Positions 1-7,831 of a stretch of 11,079 bases of DNA are shown one piece after another. The notes under the pieces are model-generated. The model was not told where the DNA came from. It saw only the letters and a program-made list of their open reading frames with translations, and did no database searches. The position numbers and the translations under genes were made by a program. Origin of the DNA: Methylophaga sp. (GTDB lineage: Bacteria > Pseudomonadota > Gammaproteobacteria > Nitrosococcales > Methylophagaceae); assembly GCA_013139345.1 (NCBI GenBank), contig WTAY01000187.1, positions 1-11,079 of the forward strand, given 5' to 3'. Positions within the stretch are counted from its first letter, which is position 1. The number at the start of each line of letters is the position of its first letter.

Positions 1-83
1 GCGCCAACAATTGTATAAGGCCCAATACTGACATCGTCAGCAATAATAGCGGAGGGATCAATAATTGCTGTGCTGTGGATCAT
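1..83 (-). CDS. lpxA: UDP-N-acetylglucosamine acyltransferase LpxA, N-terminal fragment
   Basis: LpxA catalyses the first step of lipid A synthesis: transfer of a 3-hydroxyacyl chain from ACP to UDP-GlcNAc in the cytosol. Only the first 27 codons are inside the window; the gene runs off the left edge. The visible peptide starts MIHSTAIIDPSA and continues with IIADDVSIGPYTIVG, which is the start of the left-handed beta-helix hexapeptide repeats ([LIV]-G-x-x-x-x) typical of LpxA. The ATG overlaps the fabZ stop as ATGA, and no strong Shine-Dalgarno precedes it, so translation is probably coupled to fabZ. The identity rests on the N-terminus and the conserved fabZ-lpxA order. LpxD shares the fold, but it is already present as a separate gene and has a different N-terminal domain. 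Confidence 0.93.
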   Translation of the reverse strand, partial: MIHSTAIIDPSAIIADDVSIGPYTIVG

Positions 84-529
84 TCTGGCATTTCTTGATC
101 AACACACATAATATCAGCACTCACAACCAGCTCGCCATCTACTGTTGCCTCACCACTGAACTTCCATAAATTACGCTTATTTTTAACCAGTTTAACTTCT
201 AGCTTAAGCTGATCACCCGGCTCAACAGGGCGTTTAAATCGAGCATTATCAATCCCTGCAAGATAATAAAGTGCATTATCAGAACGTAAGTCAGCAACCG
301 TTTTAAACGCTAAAAGACCCGTAGCTTGAGCTAAAGCCTCAAGAATCAATACGCCAGGCATAATCACTCGCTCAGGGAAGTGGCCTGTAAATTGTGGTTC
401 ATTAAAGGTAATATTTTTAATGCCAATTAATGATTCACCTGCAGTGTAATCAAGTACTCGATCAATCAATAAAAAAGGATAACGATGCGGTAACAGACGC
501 TGAATCTCATGTATATCAATAGTGTTCAA
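80..529 (-). CDS. fabZ: 3-hydroxyacyl-ACP dehydratase FabZ (TTG start)
   Basis: FabZ dehydrates 3-hydroxyacyl-ACP to trans-2-enoyl-ACP in the cytosolic type II fatty acid cycle, competing with LpxA and LpxD for hydroxyacyl-ACP. The 149-residue product has the single hot-dog fold length of the family (E. coli 151). The conserved LLPHRYPFLLIDRV segment is at residues 12-25. The catalytic pair is visible as His50 in GHFP and Glu64 in PGVLILEALAQATG, followed by ARFKRPVEPGDQ. The start codon is TTG, chosen because AAGGA lies 8 bases upstream and no in-frame ATG occurs before the conserved block. The gap from lpxD is 64 bases, and the stop overlaps the lpxA start by 4 bases. FabA is excluded by length and by the lipid A gene context. 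Confidence 0.97.
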   Translation of the reverse strand: MNTIDIHEIQRLLPHRYPFLLIDRVLDYTAGESLIGIKNITFNEPQFTGHFPERVIMPGVLILEALAQATGLLAFKTVADLRSDNALYYLAGIDNARFKRPVEPGDQLKLEVKLVKNKRNLWKFSGEATVDGELVVSADIMCVDQEMPE

Positions 530-537
530 TTGTTGTA

Positions 538-542
538 TCCTT
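538..542 (-). promoter_or_regulatory. Shine-Dalgarno site of fabZ
   Basis: AAGGA on the minus strand, 8 bases before the TTG codon at 529-527. It settles the choice of this rare start, since no ATG in the same frame lies nearby. Confidence 0.75.
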
Positions 543-593
543 CTACGGTGATTATTATCTTAGTGCAGTTCTTATCGTAGCCACACACTTAAT

Positions 594-1607
594 TTAGTTT
601 TTATTAAGTTCTTCCAACTGTTTAACACGTTCAGTTAACTTATCCATTTGACGATAACGAATAACATTTTTATGCCACTTATGCGTCTCTTCTGCTGGAA
701 TACCAGAGGAATAGCTTCCCGGTTGTTTAATCGATTTAGTTACCATCGTCATTCCAGTTAGTAAAACACCATCAACTAGCTCAAGATGTCCTCCTAATCC
801 GACACCACCACCAATAATACAGTTCTTACCTATTATCGTACTACCTGCAATTCCTACACAACCAGCAATTACAGTATTTTCACCTATCACTGTATTGTGG
901 CCAACTTGAATTTGGTTGTCCAACTTAACACCATTACCAATAATGGTATCTTCAATTGCACCTCGATCAATAGTTGTATTGGCACCGATATCTACATCAT
1001 TCCCGATTAGTACGCCGCCAACCTGAGGAACGTTAATCCATTTCCCTTTGTCATTAGCAATTCCAAATCCATCAGCACCAATAACGACACCAGGATGAAT
1101 AATAGCTCGCTCACCAACTTTAACACCTTCGCATAGCGTAACATTAGCAACAAGTCTTGAAGATTTTCCAATGGAAACATTATCAAGGAGGACACAACCA
1201 GGACCAATGACCACATTATCAGCAATTGTTACACCTGAACCGATAACAACCTGAGCAGCAATTGAAGCATTCGGGGAAATATCACTTTCGGTGTCTACTG
1301 ATGCAGAAGGATGGATACCTGAAGGTGCTCGTGTTAATGGATTTAATAAACTCGCTATTTTTGCATAAGCAACATAGGGATCATCAACGACAATCGCATG
1401 GCTAGGAACAAAAGAGGCCATATCGCTACTAACGATAACAGCACCAGCAGAAGTTTCAGCTAAGTATTTTTTATATTTTTTATTCGATAAAAAACTAATC
1501 TGCTGACTGTCAGCATTTTGTAGTGTGGCAATACTAGCAACCTGATAATCCAAGTCGCCTTGAACAACGCCACCAACATGATTCGCTATTTCACCTAGAC
1601 TCCACAT
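594..1607 (-). CDS. lpxD: UDP-3-O-(3-hydroxyacyl)glucosamine N-acyltransferase LpxD
   Basis: LpxD adds the second, N-linked 3-hydroxyacyl chain to UDP-3-O-acylglucosamine, the third step of the lipid A pathway, acting as a cytosolic trimer. The 337-residue product (E. coli 341) has three parts. An N-terminal uridine-binding domain covers about residues 1-95, including the ISFLSNKKYKKYL stretch. A long left-handed beta-helix of hexapeptide repeats covers about 98-290. A C-terminal helical tail covers about 305-337 and is rich in charged residues. The probable catalytic His237 is in QVGHNTVIG (E. coli His239), and the conserved GADGFG (177-182) and TTIDRG (211-216) are present. The ATG follows the skp stop after 14 bases, with only a weak AGG 10 bases upstream. 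No anomaly is seen. Confidence 0.97.
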   Translation of the reverse strand: MWSLGEIANHVGGVVQGDLDYQVASIATLQNADSQQISFLSNKKYKKYLAETSAGAVIVSSDMASFVPSHAIVVDDPYVAYAKIASLLNPLTRAPSGIHPSASVDTESDISPNASIAAQVVIGSGVTIADNVVIGPGCVLLDNVSIGKSSRLVANVTLCEGVKVGERAIIHPGVVIGADGFGIANDKGKWINVPQVGGVLIGNDVDIGANTTIDRGAIEDTIIGNGVKLDNQIQVGHNTVIGENTVIAGCVGIAGSTIIGKNCIIGGGVGLGGHLELVDGVLLTGMTMVTKSIKQPGSYSSGIPAEETHKWHKNVIRYRQMDKLTERVKQLEELNKN

Positions 1608-1621
1608 AAATCGTCAGCCTA

Positions 1622-2131
1622 TTATTTAGATTTTTCTTTCAATAACTCTAAAACTTTAGAGGTCATATCGACCTTATCACTCGCAAAAATCACACCTTGA
1701 TAAACAACAAGGTCATATGATTCTTCTTTCGCCAAATCAACAATTGTTTGAGCAATTTGCTTTTCAAGTTTGCGTAATTCTTCATTTCGACGTATTGAAA
1801 GGTCTTCACTGTATTCATCTTGCAAGCGCTTAAGATCCCGTTGCTCACTCAATAGTGAGCGCTCTTTCGCCTTACGCTCATCAGCACCCAAGATAGCACC
1901 ATCTTTTGCTAATTTATCTCTTTTCGAAAGCACACTTTTCTGTTTATTCTTAATTGCTGTGCTGCGTGTAGAAAATTCTTTTTCAAGTCGTGCCAATGCT
2001 TGTGATTTTTGTGGTGATTGTTCAAGCACTGCACCGGCATTAACAACACCAATTTTTAATTCTGCTGCTTGCACAGGCAAAGCCGCCATCGCTGCAACAA
2101 AAAATAGGCTTAGGATATTTACTTTTTTCAC
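1622..2131 (-). CDS. skp: Periplasmic chaperone Skp/OmpH (probable GTG start)
   Basis: Skp is a trimeric periplasmic holdase that keeps unfolded outer membrane proteins soluble on the way to the BAM complex. From the GTG start the product is 169 residues (E. coli 161). A signal peptide begins with two lysines, followed by a hydrophobic stretch ending at a likely PVQAAE cleavage region. A long, charged, heptad-like helical segment rich in K, E, R and L follows, then a C-terminal part with YDLVVYQGVIFASDKVDMTSKVL, typical of the OmpH family. An ATG two codons upstream (2137-2135) is possible, but GGAG touches it directly, leaving no spacer. The GTG at 2131-2129 has 6 bases of spacing and gives MKKVNIL, like other Skp proteins. 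The gene sits between bamA and lpxD, its usual place. Family identity is firm; the exact start is less so. Confidence 0.93.
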   Translation of the reverse strand: MKKVNILSLFFVAAMAALPVQAAELKIGVVNAGAVLEQSPQKSQALARLEKEFSTRSTAIKNKQKSVLSKRDKLAKDGAILGADERKAKERSLLSEQRDLKRLQDEYSEDLSIRRNEELRKLEKQIAQTIVDLAKEESYDLVVYQGVIFASDKVDMTSKVLELLKEKSK

Positions 2132-2132
2132 A

Positions 2133-2148
2133 TTCATCTCCAGATGAA
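2133..2148 (-). promoter_or_regulatory. Small inverted repeat holding the skp Shine-Dalgarno
   Basis: On the minus strand TTCATCT-GG-AGATGAA forms a perfect 7+2+7 inverted repeat. As RNA it would give six pairs closed by a UGGA loop. The only plausible Shine-Dalgarno for skp (GGAG, 2141-2138) spans the loop and its edge, and the 3' arm includes the upstream ATG at 2137. The stem is short and AU-rich, so any effect on translation is inference. Confidence 0.4.
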
Positions 2149-2154
2149 ATCTAA

Positions 2155-4431
2155 TTAAAATGTTGAACCTAATGAGAACTGGAAGCTTTCCGTCACATCA
2201 TCAGGTTGCTCATTAAAGGGTTGTGCAAAACTGACTGTCATTGCACCAAAAGGGGAAATCCAAATAGCACCAACACCTGCAGAATAACGTAGTAAACCAG
2301 CATCAAAATCTTCATTTACGTCATAGACATTACCCACATCAGTGAATACGCTTAAACGGAATGATTTCAATGTTTTCTTCAAGAATGGAATTGGAAAGAC
2401 GACTTCCGCACCACCAGTCACTAATAGGTTGCCACCCAGAGATTGACCATCTTCTTTTAAACCAAGTGTATTAGATTGGAAACCCCGAACAGTACGGATA
2501 CCACCTGCATAAAAGTTCTTAAAGAATGGAAGTTCATCGGTATCGCCATAACCATCAGCATAACCAATATCCCCCCCTAACGCCAAGGTCAGAGACTCTG
2601 TAATAGGCGTGTACCAATCATGTTTGTATTTAATTTTATAATATTGCAGTGATCCTCCTGGAATAGCCAGTTCACCAGTTAAACTTTGTAATGTTCCTCG
2701 TGTTGGTAATACCGAATTATCTCGAGAATCGCTAGACCAGCCTAAAGAAATTGTAAACGTATCAAAATCAGTACCCTGTGAATCCACAAAATCTTGATAA
2801 CGCTGAATAGTGTTAGCTGTCGGTAAATTCAATACGGTATTCTCATAACCGACGGAAAGGCGAACACGGTTATTCTCAGAAATAGGGATACCAAAACTAA
2901 TATCACCGCCCCAGTTATCAGTACTAAAGCTCGCTATATTCGCTTCATCTGCATCCGTTTGTCGGTAAAAGGCATTAAAACCTTGGCTAATGCCATCGAC
3001 TGTTGCAAAGGGATTAGTGTAACCAAAGCTATATACAGTATTAACACTGCTATTATTGAAACCGAAGTTTATATGTTTACCACTACCAAGGAAGTTTCTC
3101 TGCGTAATATTTGCATTAAAAATCAAACCATCCGTTTGTGAGAACCCCATCCCAGCCGATAAACTTCCTGATGCCATTTCAGTTACATTGAAGTCAAGAT
3201 CAACTTGATCCGATGTACCAGAAACAGGAATCGTCTCAACATTAACACCTTCAAAATAGCCTAAGCGCTGAACTCGCGCCCGAGAGTGTTCAACCTTGTC
3301 AGTTGAAATCCATGACGCTTCTTGTTGTCGGAACTCACGACGTAAGACTTCATCTCGTGTTTTACTGTTACCAGAAATATTTATGCGGCGGACATATGCA
3401 CGTCGGCCAGGGTCTACGAAAAAGGTTAAAGAAACTTCTTTATTATCATGGTCAATATTCGGAACAGAGTTTACATTTGCAAAAGCGTAACCATCATTTC
3501 CTAAGCGGTTGGTTAACCGTTTTGTACTTTTAGTAATTTCTTTACGTGAGAATACGGCATCTTTTTTAATGGTTACTAATTGAAATAATTCTTCTTCAGC
3601 TACCGTTAAGTTACCTGCTAGGCGAACTTCTTTAATTTTATAACGATCACCTTCAGAAATATTGATCGTAATAAACATCTGTTTTTTGTCATCAGTAATA
3701 GAAACCTGAGTCGATTCAACAGAAAATGCAACATAGCCACGGTTTAGATAAAAAGAACGTAAAGTTTCTAAATCTGCTGATAATTTTTGACGTGAATATT
3801 GATTATCTTTGTTGATGAAGGACAGGAAGTTTCCTGTTGTCGATTGAAAATCTGTTAATAACTCATCTTCATCAAATGCTGCATTTCCAACAATATTAAT
3901 ACTGGAGATAGTAGCAACAACACCTTCTGCCATTGTAATCCTGATCGCTACTCGGTTGCGTGATAATGGCGTAACACTTGATTCAATCGTAACACCATAT
4001 TTGCCGCGACTAAAATATTGACGTTCTAGCTCAAGCTCGACACGTTCCAACATTGCCTGCTCAAATACTTGGCCTTCTGCGAAACCTATTTGTTGCAACG
4101 ACTTCAATAACTCTTTGCTATCTAAATCTTTATTACCCACAAACTCAATACTTGAAACCGCAGGGCGTTCTGTCACATTGATGACTAAGACGCCTTCTTC
4201 TTGCCCAACACCCACATCACTAAAATACTTAGACTTATATAATGAGCGAATAATATTCTTAGCATCTTTTTCGCTCATCTCATCGCCGACTTTAACGGAT
4301 AAGAAGTTAAAAACTGTTCCTGCTGAAATTCGTTGTAAACCTTCGACACGAATGTCTTTTATAATAAAACTTTCAGCAAACACACTCGCTGAAAGTAGCA
4401 GTAAAGCAATGATATTGAGTATTTTTTTCAT
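2155..4431 (-). CDS. bamA: Outer membrane protein assembly factor BamA
   Basis: BamA is the central Omp85-family subunit of the BAM complex, which folds and inserts beta-barrel proteins into the outer membrane. The product has 758 residues (E. coli 810). A signal peptide, MKKILNIIALLLLSASVFA, is probably cut after residue 19. Five POTRA domains follow at about 22-89, 91-169, 172-260, 263-342 and 345-418, and a 16-strand barrel fills about 422-758. The lid-lock motif VRGF is at 648-651, inside GGIRTVRGFQSNTLG. The protein ends in FQFSLGSTF, a beta-signal with the terminal aromatic residue. The barrel is shorter than in E. coli, which suggests shorter surface loops. The start ATG has a weak AAGAAG upstream, 57 bases after the rseP stop. 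TamA is excluded because five POTRA domains and the skp-lpxD context are present. Confidence 0.98.
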   Translation of the reverse strand: MKKILNIIALLLLSASVFAESFIIKDIRVEGLQRISAGTVFNFLSVKVGDEMSEKDAKNIIRSLYKSKYFSDVGVGQEEGVLVINVTERPAVSSIEFVGNKDLDSKELLKSLQQIGFAEGQVFEQAMLERVELELERQYFSRGKYGVTIESSVTPLSRNRVAIRITMAEGVVATISSINIVGNAAFDEDELLTDFQSTTGNFLSFINKDNQYSRQKLSADLETLRSFYLNRGYVAFSVESTQVSITDDKKQMFITINISEGDRYKIKEVRLAGNLTVAEEELFQLVTIKKDAVFSRKEITKSTKRLTNRLGNDGYAFANVNSVPNIDHDNKEVSLTFFVDPGRRAYVRRINISGNSKTRDEVLRREFRQQEASWISTDKVEHSRARVQRLGYFEGVNVETIPVSGTSDQVDLDFNVTEMASGSLSAGMGFSQTDGLIFNANITQRNFLGSGKHINFGFNNSSVNTVYSFGYTNPFATVDGISQGFNAFYRQTDADEANIASFSTDNWGGDISFGIPISENNRVRLSVGYENTVLNLPTANTIQRYQDFVDSQGTDFDTFTISLGWSSDSRDNSVLPTRGTLQSLTGELAIPGGSLQYYKIKYKHDWYTPITESLTLALGGDIGYADGYGDTDELPFFKNFYAGGIRTVRGFQSNTLGLKEDGQSLGGNLLVTGGAEVVFPIPFLKKTLKSFRLSVFTDVGNVYDVNEDFDAGLLRYSAGVGAIWISPFGAMTVSFAQPFNEQPDDVTESFQFSLGSTF

Positions 4432-4488
4432 TAGTTCTTCTTAATATCTTCAAGCCAAAAAAGTGCTAGTTTACCTGCATTAGCGCCA

Positions 4489-5829
4489 TTATCCAAACAG
4501 TCTTGTTAAGTCATTGAAAAATGCCAGAAACATTAGCATCAAAAGCAAAATAATTCCCACTTTTTGGCTTTGAAATTGAACGTGTTCTGACAATGGAGCC
4601 CCTCGTAACCATTCTACAAAATACAAAGCTAAATGCCCCCCATCAAGAATAGGAATAGGAAGTAAATTTAATAGTCCAAGGCTAATACTGACCATTGCCA
4701 AAAAGCTAAGAAACGAAATAAGTCCCCTATCAGCAGATGCACTCGCATACTGTGCAATAGTAATAGGTCCACCAATATTTTTACTTGATACTTCCCCTGT
4801 TACCATTCCCACTAGACTTTTCAATGTTGATGCTGAAAATGCCCACGTCTCATAAAAAGCCTTCCCAACAGATTCACCCCAACCATAACGTTCAACTGTT
4901 CTTAGTTCAGCAGCTACCTCTGTTTTGCTACTATCAACACCTGCTCCTATTTTTCCTACATTCTTCTCAGCAGAAGGCGTTAATAATAAATGTTTGCTCT
5001 GTCCATTTCGTTCAACAATAACTGTCAGCAACTTATTTGGGCTTGCTTGCACCAGCTCTACAAACTGTAACCAATTTTGGATAGGGTGTTCATCAACCGA
5101 TACAATCCGATCTCCCATAACTAACCCTGACTTTTCTGCAGGCTTACCTTTAACAACTGTACCAATAATGGGATTAAATGGAATTCGTATAGGCGTCACA
5201 CCAATGTGGTGTAAGAGTGATACCGATGTGGTAGATGAAAAATCATATTGTTCAACGTTTAATTGTCGATGAATATTACTTCCACCAGTATCGACAATAA
5301 TATCTGCAACACCACCTATTTCAGCAACTCTTGCTAATGCCTTATAAGCACTTGACCATGTTAACGTCTCTCGTCCATTAACGGCCTTAATCTCATCACC
5401 TGAAACAAGGTGTGCATGAGCCGCCGGACTATTAGGTGCAATATCACCAATAATAGGTCGCAGGCCTGGAGTTCCCAAAACAAAAATAAACCAATAGGCA
5501 AGTACGGCAAATAATAGGTTTGCAATAGGTCCAGCTGCTACAATCGCCACGCGTGAACCTAATGGTTTTCGGTTAAAGGCTTTATCGAGATCTTCCTCTG
5601 CAACATCGCCTTCACGCTCATCAAGCATTTTGACATAGCCACCTAGAGGGATAGCTGCCACGATATATTCAGTTCCGTCACGACCAAACCTGCTCCAGAT
5701 AGGCTTACCAAAACCAACAGAGAACTTGAGCACTTTTACACCACAACGACGTGCTACCCAAAAATGTCCAAACTCATGCACCGCAACCAATATGGCAAGG
5801 GTAATAATTAAAAATAGCAGCGACTGCAT
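4489..5829 (-). CDS. rseP: Site-2 intramembrane metalloprotease RseP
   Basis: RseP is the inner-membrane zinc protease that cuts the anti-sigma factor RseA after DegS, releasing sigma-E, and also removes leftover signal peptides. The product has 446 residues (E. coli 450). TM1 (about 2-24) holds the zinc motif HEFGH at 18-22, and a second membrane segment covers about 93-118. Two periplasmic PDZ domains lie at about 123-200 and 220-290. The C-terminal membrane region contains NLLPIPILDGGH, with the third zinc ligand Asp396, and a final hydrophobic helix. All catalytic residues are present. The ATG lies 1 base after the dxr stop with no clear Shine-Dalgarno, so coupling to dxr translation is likely. 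Its place next to bamA fits its role in monitoring outer membrane assembly. Confidence 0.97.
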   Translation of the reverse strand: MQSLLFLIITLAILVAVHEFGHFWVARRCGVKVLKFSVGFGKPIWSRFGRDGTEYIVAAIPLGGYVKMLDEREGDVAEEDLDKAFNRKPLGSRVAIVAAGPIANLLFAVLAYWFIFVLGTPGLRPIIGDIAPNSPAAHAHLVSGDEIKAVNGRETLTWSSAYKALARVAEIGGVADIIVDTGGSNIHRQLNVEQYDFSSTTSVSLLHHIGVTPIRIPFNPIIGTVVKGKPAEKSGLVMGDRIVSVDEHPIQNWLQFVELVQASPNKLLTVIVERNGQSKHLLLTPSAEKNVGKIGAGVDSSKTEVAAELRTVERYGWGESVGKAFYETWAFSASTLKSLVGMVTGEVSSKNIGGPITIAQYASASADRGLISFLSFLAMVSISLGLLNLLPIPILDGGHLALYFVEWLRGAPLSEHVQFQSQKVGIILLLMLMFLAFFNDLTRLFG

Positions 5830-5830
5830 T

Positions 5831-7006
5831 TTATTTTAATAACTCTTCTGCTACTTTTCTGGCATGTAAATCATCTGCTAAGACTTCTTCAAGCGTATCA
5901 CCTCTACTCGCAGGTACTTTCTCTAAGGCTTGTTCAATAATTTGAGGGATTTGTGTAAATTTTATTTGGCTTTTCAAAAAGGCTTCTACAGCAATTTCAT
6001 TGGCTGCATTTAAAATTGCAGTACTTGTTCCACCTGCTTCTAACGCCTGATAAGCAAGGGCTAAACAAGGGAAGTGCTGATGATCAGCCACTGAGAAATC
6101 TAACCGTCCCACAGCCACTAAGTCCAATGGTGCAACTCCAGAATCGATTCTATTTGGCCATGCTAAGGCATTAGCAATTGGGGTTCTCATATCAGGGTTA
6201 CCCATTTGGGCAAGAACGGACCCATCAACATAATCCACCATTGAGTGAATAATACTTTGGCGATGTAATAGCACATCAATTTGTTCTGTAGGTAGGCCAA
6301 ATAACCAATGAGCCTCAATCACTTCTAAGCCTTTATTCATCATCGTTGCAGAATCAACAGAAATCTTCTGCCCCATAGACCAATTAGGATGTGCCACTGC
6401 TTGTTCAGGTGTTACATGTTCAAGATCGGCTAAATCATAATCTCGGAAAGGGCCACCTGAAGCAGTCAGGATAATCCGACGAACACCTTTGCCTTGGAAA
6501 TGATGTTGCTGCTGGTCAGCAACAGGTAAACACTGCCAGATAGCGTTATGCTCACTATCAACAGGTAATAATGTGGCTCCATTTTCTTCTACTTCACGCA
6601 TGAATAAGCCGCCACTCATTACTAAGGCTTCTTTATTCGCTAATAAGATATGCTTACCAGCACGTGCAGCTGCCAATGTTGGTAACAAACCAGCAGCGCC
6701 CACTATTGCGGCCATCACATAATCTGTGTGTTGGCTCTCAGCGACTTGAACTAAGGCCTCAGCACCAAATAGTACTTGAGTATTTAAGCCCTTCGCTTTG
6801 ATCTTTTTTTCTAACTGCAGTGCTGAAGACTCATCTAACATCACCGCTATTTCTGGTTCAAACTGCTGACACTGCTCAAATAAGCTATCAACAGAACGAT
6901 TAGCCGTCAGTGCATATACACGGTATTTTTCTGGATGCTGAGCCAACACATTAAGTGTACTTACACCTATAGAACCGGTTGAACCAAGAAGTGTAACTGC
7001 TTGCAC
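5831..7006 (-). CDS. dxr: 1-deoxy-D-xylulose 5-phosphate reductoisomerase Dxr/IspC (GTG start)
   Basis: Dxr rearranges and reduces DXP to 2-C-methyl-D-erythritol 4-phosphate with NADPH, the committed step of the MEP isoprenoid pathway. The product has 391 residues (E. coli 398). The NADPH-binding loop GSTGSIG is at 8-14. NKEALVMSG is at 124-132. The metal ligands Asp150, Glu152 (VDSEHNAIWQ) and Glu231 (EVIEAHWLF) are visible, and the flexible loop over the active site contains HPNWSMGQKISVDSATMMNKG. The start is GTG directly after the cdsA TAA, with AGGAG 8 bases upstream inside the end of cdsA. The location between cdsA and rseP is the Pseudomonas-type order. Its product pathway supplies farnesyl and isopentenyl diphosphate to UppS in the same cluster. 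Confidence 0.97.
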   Translation of the reverse strand: MQAVTLLGSTGSIGVSTLNVLAQHPEKYRVYALTANRSVDSLFEQCQQFEPEIAVMLDESSALQLEKKIKAKGLNTQVLFGAEALVQVAESQHTDYVMAAIVGAAGLLPTLAAARAGKHILLANKEALVMSGGLFMREVEENGATLLPVDSEHNAIWQCLPVADQQQHHFQGKGVRRIILTASGGPFRDYDLADLEHVTPEQAVAHPNWSMGQKISVDSATMMNKGLEVIEAHWLFGLPTEQIDVLLHRQSIIHSMVDYVDGSVLAQMGNPDMRTPIANALAWPNRIDSGVAPLDLVAVGRLDFSVADHQHFPCLALAYQALEAGGTSTAILNAANEIAVEAFLKSQIKFTQIPQIIEQALEKVPASRGDTLEEVLADDLHARKVAEELLK

Positions 7007-7831
7007 TTAAGACGCTCCTAAAAAATATAAGCCTGCGTAAAACACAGGTATCGCCGCTATTAAGCTATCAATGCGATCTAACATACCGCCATGACCCGGT
7101 AATAAATTGCCACTGTCTTTTACTTGATAGCAACGCTTGAATAAACTTTCGAATAAGTCACCGACGATTGATATCAATAATGTAGCCGCTGAAAGTACGA
7201 TCCAAGCAATAAAGCCTAACGAACCGGCAAGATCAAAGTAGAAAGCAGTCAGTCCCCATACGGAACCTAGAACAACTGCACCCGCCACACCTTCCCATGT
7301 TTTATTAGGGCTAATGGCTTTTGCTAATTTTCTTTTACCCCAACGTTTGCCAGCAAAGTAGCCACCTGTATCTGCTAGCCACACTAACACCATTGCATAC
7401 AATAATTGTTGTGGCCCTAGTTCTGATGAAGCATGAAGTAGAACAGCGCTATGCCAGAATAATGCTAGCACCACGGTAGCCATAATTAACGCTACATTTT
7501 CTTGTTTGAATAGGGATTGAACTTGCTTAGGTAAGTTTGTATGAGCAAAGTGCTGAATAAATAATAAAATTAGCCCCCATATTAACGGAACCAAAATGAT
7601 TAGAATTTCGACAGGAAGGAGTGTCACTATCACTGTCGTAAAAATAAGTGTTACAAATGCAAACAGTCTCTTTACTCGACTAGTAAAGCCAATGATCGAG
7701 AACCACTCCCACGCAGCCAAGCCAGCTACAAGAGCAAATAGCCACTGTATTATTGTAGTTGATAGATACAAAATACTCAGGACAACAAGTGGAATAAGAA
7801 CAGTCGCTGTGATTAACCGTTGTTTAAGCAT
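7007..7831 (-). CDS. cdsA: Phosphatidate cytidylyltransferase CdsA
   Basis: CdsA makes CDP-diacylglycerol from phosphatidate and CTP in the inner membrane, the branch-point precursor of all the main phospholipids. The 274-residue product is almost entirely hydrophobic, with about eight membrane segments. It carries the full family signature at 229-256: S-L-F-K-R, then K-D-S-G, then PGHGGMLDRID. SPNKTWEG (174-181) and WLADTGGYFAGKRWGK are also conserved. I place the start at ATG 7831-7829, giving MLKQRLITA like E. coli MLKYRLISA. AAGGA lies 8 bases upstream, and the gene overlaps the uppS end by 8 bases. An open frame continues upstream to an ATG at 7918, but the extra 29 residues lie wholly over uppS and are not family-like. 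The last codon abuts the dxr GTG. Confidence 0.95.
   Translation of the reverse strand: MLKQRLITATVLIPLVVLSILYLSTTIIQWLFALVAGLAAWEWFSIIGFTSRVKRLFAFVTLIFTTVIVTLLPVEILIILVPLIWGLILLFIQHFAHTNLPKQVQSLFKQENVALIMATVVLALFWHSAVLLHASSELGPQQLLYAMVLVWLADTGGYFAGKRWGKRKLAKAISPNKTWEGVAGAVVLGSVWGLTAFYFDLAGSLGFIAWIVLSAATLLISIVGDLFESLFKRCYQVKDSGNLLPGHGGMLDRIDSLIAAIPVFYAGLYFLGAS
7015..7019 (-). promoter_or_regulatory. Shine-Dalgarno site of dxr
   Basis: AGGAG on the minus strand, 8 bases before the GTG at 7006-7004 and inside the last codons of cdsA. It supports the non-ATG start of dxr. Confidence 0.75.

Noticed and set aside
530..593. A possible promoter in the 64-base gap between lpxD and fabZ, including a GATAAT-like box.
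   Set aside because: No matching -35 element lies at a suitable distance and AT-rich sequence gives such boxes by chance. A short CTACG/CGTAG repeat there has a 28-base loop and is too weak to call.
4432..4488. A sigma-E promoter in front of bamA, expected because sigma-E drives bamA and skp in E. coli.
   Set aside because: I see no GGAACTT-type -35 with a TCTGA-type -10 in the 57-base gap. A promoter inside rseP cannot be excluded by eye.
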